From the NCBI RefSeq assembly GCF_001857965.1, contig NZ_CP017774.1, positions 1,364,001-1,428,000 on the forward strand: a DNA stretch of 64,000 bases, read 5' to 3'. This DNA is from Flavobacterium commune. GTDB taxonomy: Bacteria > Bacteroidota > Bacteroidia > Flavobacteriales > Flavobacteriaceae. Under the pieces are notes generated by a model. It had not been told where the DNA came from. It searched no databases and saw nothing but the letters and a program-made list of their open reading frames with translations. The position numbers and the translations under genes were made by a program. This document shows, piece after piece, positions 60,744 through 64,000 of the stretch; position 1 is the stretch's first letter; each line of letters opens with the position of its first letter.

Positions 60744-63146
60744 ATGAAAAAAGACCTAACCTCGATAATCTATACCCTTTTTTTTATAGCTGTTCTCAGT
60801 TTTATTTATCTCAGTATAATGCCCCGATGGACTTTTACTAACGAAGAAGCACTAACGGAATTTTCGACCAAAAGAGCCTTAACTCATGTAAAAAATATTA
60901 GCCAAAAACCTCACTATGTAGGCTCAGAAAATCACAATCAGGTTGCCAATTATCTGCAAACCGAACTGACTAAATTAGGCTTAAAACCAAGTATTCAGCA
61001 AGGATTTACCCTAACCGATTGGGGAAATTTAGTAAAATCCAAAAACATAATCGCCCGGATTGAAGGAAGTAAAAACACTAAAGCTTTGCTATTATTGTCG
61101 CATTATGACAGTGCTCCACATTCGGCATCACCCGGCGCAAGTGACGATGCTGCCGGAATTGCAACCATACTGGAGGGAGTTCGTACTTTTTTACACAATA
61201 AAACACCACATCAAAACGACATCATTATTCTGTTTACCGATGCCGAAGAATTAGGACTCAACGGTGCTGCACTTTTTGCAACCCAACACCAATGGGCAAA
61301 AGACGTGGGTTTAGTACTTAACTTTGAAGCACGTGGAAGCTCCGGACCTAGTTATATGTTGATGGAAACCAACAATGGAAATGCTGGAATGGTTCAAAAT
61401 TTCGCTGCTGCAAATCCTACTTTTCCGGTATCCAATTCGCTAATGTACAGCATATACAAAATGCTGCCTAACGATACTGATTTGACTATTTTCAGAGAAC
61501 AAAGCAATATTCAGGGATTTAATTTTGCTTTTATCGATGGACATTACAACTACCACACCGCCCAGGACGACTACAATCATTTAGACCCCAATTCGCTAAC
61601 TCATCAAGGTTCTTACCTGATGCCTTTACTGAATCACTTCTCTAATTCTAATTTGAATACCACTAAATCCGTTGAAGATTATGTTTATTTTTCGATTCCT
61701 TTTAGTTTTATCAGTTATCCTTTTAGTTGGGTAATTCCAATGCTAATCATCGCTTTTGGTCTTTTCTTTTTCTTTATTTTCTTAGGAATTGCCAAAAGAA
61801 TTCTAACCATCCAAAAAATACTTCAGGGATTTGTTCCGTTATTGGGTTCGCTGTTTTCAGCAGCATTAATTACATTTCTAGGTTGGAAGGCATTATTACA
61901 AATCTATCCGCAATACAACGATTTACTAAATGGCTTCACTTACAACGGACACGCTTACATTGCCGCTTTTGTCTTATTGAGTATTGCCATCAGTTTTGCG
62001 TTTTATCACTTCTTTACTCCCAATAAAATCACAGCCAATCATTTTGTAGCACCATTATTCATTTGGCTACTTATCAATACCGGCATTGCTTTTAGTTTAC
62101 AAGGAGCAGGATTTTTAATTATTCCGGTTTATTTTGGCATTTTTATGTTTGGTTTTTATATTCTCACGCAAAAATACAGCCCTGTTTTCAACCTCATTTT
62201 TAGTATTCCTGCCTTATTGATTATTGCTCCTTTTATCCAAATGTTCCCAATAGGATTAGGACTTAAAATACTATTTGGTAGTGCTATTTTAACTGTCTTA
62301 TCCTTTGGATTACTCTTGCCTACTTTAGGCAATTATGTCCAAAAGGGAACCTGGTCTATCCTTTTCTTACTGGCTTCCATTGGCTTTTTTGCCAAAGCAC
62401 ATTCCAATGCTGATTACGAAAAAGGAAAAGCAAAATCCAACAGTCTGGTTTATCTTTATGATGCCGATACCAACCAAGCGCAATGGTTAACTTATGATAA
62501 AAATCTGGATTCCTGGACCAAAAGCTACTTGGGTGAAGACCCAAAAACCCCCAAAGGCATCAGTGATATTCCGCTTTTCAGCAAATACGATTCGCAATTT
62601 ACCTTTGCAGCTCAGGCACCATTACAAAGGATTCCCCAACCTACCATCGAATTTCTAACCGATAGTATTGCTGATAATCTACGCTATTTAAAAATTCGTA
62701 TTTCGCCTAATCGAAAAGTCAATCGTTACGATATTTTTGCCAATGAAAAAATGGATATTTACAATATCAAGACAAATGGTGTTTCGCATTTACAACAAAA
62801 CGGAAAAATATTCAAAAGAGAAGGAAAAAAATTACTCAGCTATTATGTAGTCGATAATGAACCGCTACTTTTGGAATTTAACATCAATGCAGCTACTGTA
62901 TTTGACATGAAACTACTGGAAAGTTCCTTTGATTTAATGCAAAATCCATTATTCAATATCCGCAAAAGAGCCGACTGGATGATGCCAACCCCATTTGTAC
63001 TTAATGATGCCGTGGCAATTAAAAAAACCATTAAACCAAGTCCCGGAATCATTCAGGAAGCTGTAAAGGTTACTGAGCAAAAATCAATAATTCCAAATCC
63101 CACTGAAACGGTTACTCCTCCGGTCGATAGTACAAAAATTGAATAA
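60744..63146 (+). CDS. Membrane-anchored M28-family metallopeptidase
   Basis: 800 residues. One N-terminal transmembrane helix (about 7-27), an M28 aminopeptidase domain (about 45-310) with zinc ligands His and Asp in LSHYDSAPHSASPGASDDAAG, the Glu pair in LFTDAEELGLNG, a further Asp in PNDTDLTIF and the final His in YNYHTAQDDYNH. Then follow about eight hydrophobic helices (320-560) and a C-terminal beta domain of unknown role ending in a Pro/Thr tail. The layout is that of FXNA-like/YwaD-related peptidases in Bacteroidota. It probably cleaves N-terminal residues of peptides outside the cytoplasm. Confidence 0.87.
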   Translation: MKKDLTSIIYTLFFIAVLSFIYLSIMPRWTFTNEEALTEFSTKRALTHVKNISQKPHYVGSENHNQVANYLQTELTKLGLKPSIQQGFTLTDWGNLVKSKNIIARIEGSKNTKALLLLSHYDSAPHSASPGASDDAAGIATILEGVRTFLHNKTPHQNDIIILFTDAEELGLNGAALFATQHQWAKDVGLVLNFEARGSSGPSYMLMETNNGNAGMVQNFAAANPTFPVSNSLMYSIYKMLPNDTDLTIFREQSNIQGFNFAFIDGHYNYHTAQDDYNHLDPNSLTHQGSYLMPLLNHFSNSNLNTTKSVEDYVYFSIPFSFISYPFSWVIPMLIIAFGLFFFFIFLGIAKRILTIQKILQGFVPLLGSLFSAALITFLGWKALLQIYPQYNDLLNGFTYNGHAYIAAFVLLSIAISFAFYHFFTPNKITANHFVAPLFIWLLINTGIAFSLQGAGFLIIPVYFGIFMFGFYILTQKYSPVFNLIFSIPALLIIAPFIQMFPIGLGLKILFGSAILTVLSFGLLLPTLGNYVQKGTWSILFLLASIGFFAKAHSNADYEKGKAKSNSLVYLYDADTNQAQWLTYDKNLDSWTKSYLGEDPKTPKGISDIPLFSKYDSQFTFAAQAPLQRIPQPTIEFLTDSIADNLRYLKIRISPNRKVNRYDIFANEKMDIYNIKTNGVSHLQQNGKIFKREGKKLLSYYVVDNEPLLLEFNINAATVFDMKLLESSFDLMQNPLFNIRKRADWMMPTPFVLNDAVAIKKTIKPSPGIIQEAVKVTEQKSIIPNPTETVTPPVDSTKIE

Positions 63147-63164
63147 TTTATTTTGATGCAGTTA

Positions 63165-64000
63165 CTATAAAATATTACTTTTTAAAATATCCTCACAAGA
63201 AAAAACTTCACTGATTCGCACTCCTTTTTCGGTATGTTGCACAGTGATTATTGGATTATGGGCATCATGTTCCATAAACAAATAGTAATTATTATCAGCG
63301 GCGGCATTCATGAATTTTGTTTTTTCATCCATTGTCAAAAGTGGTCTGGTATCGTATCCCATCACATACGGAATAGGAATATGCCCTGCTGTTGGTAATA
63401 AATCGGCACAAAAAACGATGGTTTTTCCCTTGTATTGAATATACGGAATCATCTGTTTTTCGGTATGTCCATCGACAAAGAAAATTCCAAAATCCAATTC
63501 GGATTTTTCCAAAAAATCGGTTTCATTTCTTTTGATGAAATTGAGCTGACCGCTTTCCTGCATTGGCAAAATATTTTCGGACAGAAAAGACGCTTTTTCA
63601 CGGGAATTGGGTTCGGTTGCCCATTTCCAATGATTTTCGTTTGTCCAAAATTTAGCGTTTTTAAAAGCGGGTTCGTAACCTGTTTTATCTTTATTCCATT
63701 GGACAGCACCTCCACAATGATCAAAATGCAGATGGGTCAAAAACACATCGGTAATATCATCGCGATGGAAACCAAATTGCGCCAACGATTGATCCATAGA
63801 ATGTGTTCCCCAAAGTGAATAATACCCAAAAAACTTCTCCGATTGCTTATTCCCCATTCCGGTATCAATCAAAATCAGACGATTTCCGTCTTCGATTAAT
63901 AAACAACGGGCAGCAATATCAATTAAATTATTGGCATCAGCAGGATTGGTTTTGTTCCAAATAGTTTTAGGAACTACGCCAAACATAGCGCCTCCGTCTA
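63165..64000 (-). CDS. MBL-fold metallo-hydrolase, N-terminus cut by window edge
   Basis: 278 visible residues. The metal motif THLHFDHCGG (HxHxDH) is present, with further ligands His in FVDGHTEKQMIP and Asp in FCADLLPTAGHIP. The apparent ATG at 63986 is internal: the frame continues without a stop to the right edge as DGGAMFGVVPK, and family members have about 15 residues before that segment, so the true start is outside the window. The fold covers lactonases and thiol-ester hydrolases; quorum-quenching-type AHL lactonases are one possibility but not shown. Confidence 0.85.
   Translation of the reverse strand, partial: DGGAMFGVVPKTIWNKTNPADANNLIDIAARCLLIEDGNRLILIDTGMGNKQSEKFFGYYSLWGTHSMDQSLAQFGFHRDDITDVFLTHLHFDHCGGAVQWNKDKTGYEPAFKNAKFWTNENHWKWATEPNSREKASFLSENILPMQESGQLNFIKRNETDFLEKSELDFGIFFVDGHTEKQMIPYIQYKGKTIVFCADLLPTAGHIPIPYVMGYDTRPLLTMDEKTKFMNAAADNNYYLFMEHDAHNPIITVQHTEKGVRISEVFSCEDILKSNIL

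Noticed and set aside
1..64000. tRNA, rRNA, insertion sequence or prophage genes
   Set aside because: No cloverleaf, rRNA segment, transposase, integrase or phage structural protein was recognised on either strand.

Overview
The window looks like chromosomal DNA of a Flavobacterium-like member of the Bacteroidota. The evidence is low GC content, a gene set typical of the group (bat/aerotolerance operon, TonB-dependent receptor, lycopene cyclase, 3-hydroxyanthranilate dioxygenase, DUF4286, DUF6646, GNAT-nitrilase fusion, YfiT and bacilliredoxin), many TAnnTTTG promoter elements, and no Shine-Dalgarno bias at the starts. No rRNA, tRNA, CRISPR array, prophage or transposase was seen.

Layout. 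1-4288: a metal-acquisition locus holding the tail of a small secreted protein, an AztD-like beta-propeller lipoprotein, a TonB-dependent receptor and a thioredoxin-fold protein. 4324-6608: crtY, a bacilliredoxin and a [2Fe-2S] ferredoxin, with palindromic repeats between the last two. 6641-16347 (minus strand): a complete bat operon in the order moxR, DUF58, (four-helix-bundle gene), BatD-like membrane protein, batA, batB, batC, batD, batE. Members of one palindromic repeat family sit at three of its junctions, and one palindrome is split by the four-helix-bundle gene. 16729-27997: an SDR, a DUF4382 lipoprotein, an AlbA_2 protein and several signalling genes. Among these, a histidine kinase/LuxR regulator pair and a beta-barrel gene have matching palindromes at nearly identical promoter positions. 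28000-34094: an ALDH7-type dehydrogenase and haaO, separated by a two-gene restriction-modification module (29714-33404). 34310-47334: EEP hydrolase, S66 peptidase, YraN, a porin-like protein, two sensor kinases, mfd and small unknowns. 47541-54555: serS, TPR protein, DUF4286, rsmA, mgtE and proC. 54639-64000: GH43, a 2-hydroxyacid dehydrogenase, TM2, ssb, GNAT-nitrilase, YfiT, a Zn-ribbon protein, an M28 peptidase, and an MBL hydrolase that runs off the right edge.

How the parts fit together. MoxR and the Bat proteins probably form an envelope assembly of AAA ATPase, von Willebrand A and TPR proteins. The kinase/regulator pair at 23043-25457 probably controls itself and the barrel protein at 25742. 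The bacilliredoxin and YfiT protein suggest bacillithiol use.

The most unusual items are (1) the four-helix-bundle gene bracketed by a perfect 33-bp inverted repeat, an arrangement like 23S rRNA intervening sequences but placed in a protein-coding operon; (2) the paired GTAGAA-N4-TTCTAC operators; (3) the compact methylase/PD-(D/E)xK module; and (4) several families of intergenic palindromes, including a structured element of about 100 nt after haaO. All functional statements are read from sequence and family knowledge; no searches were run.
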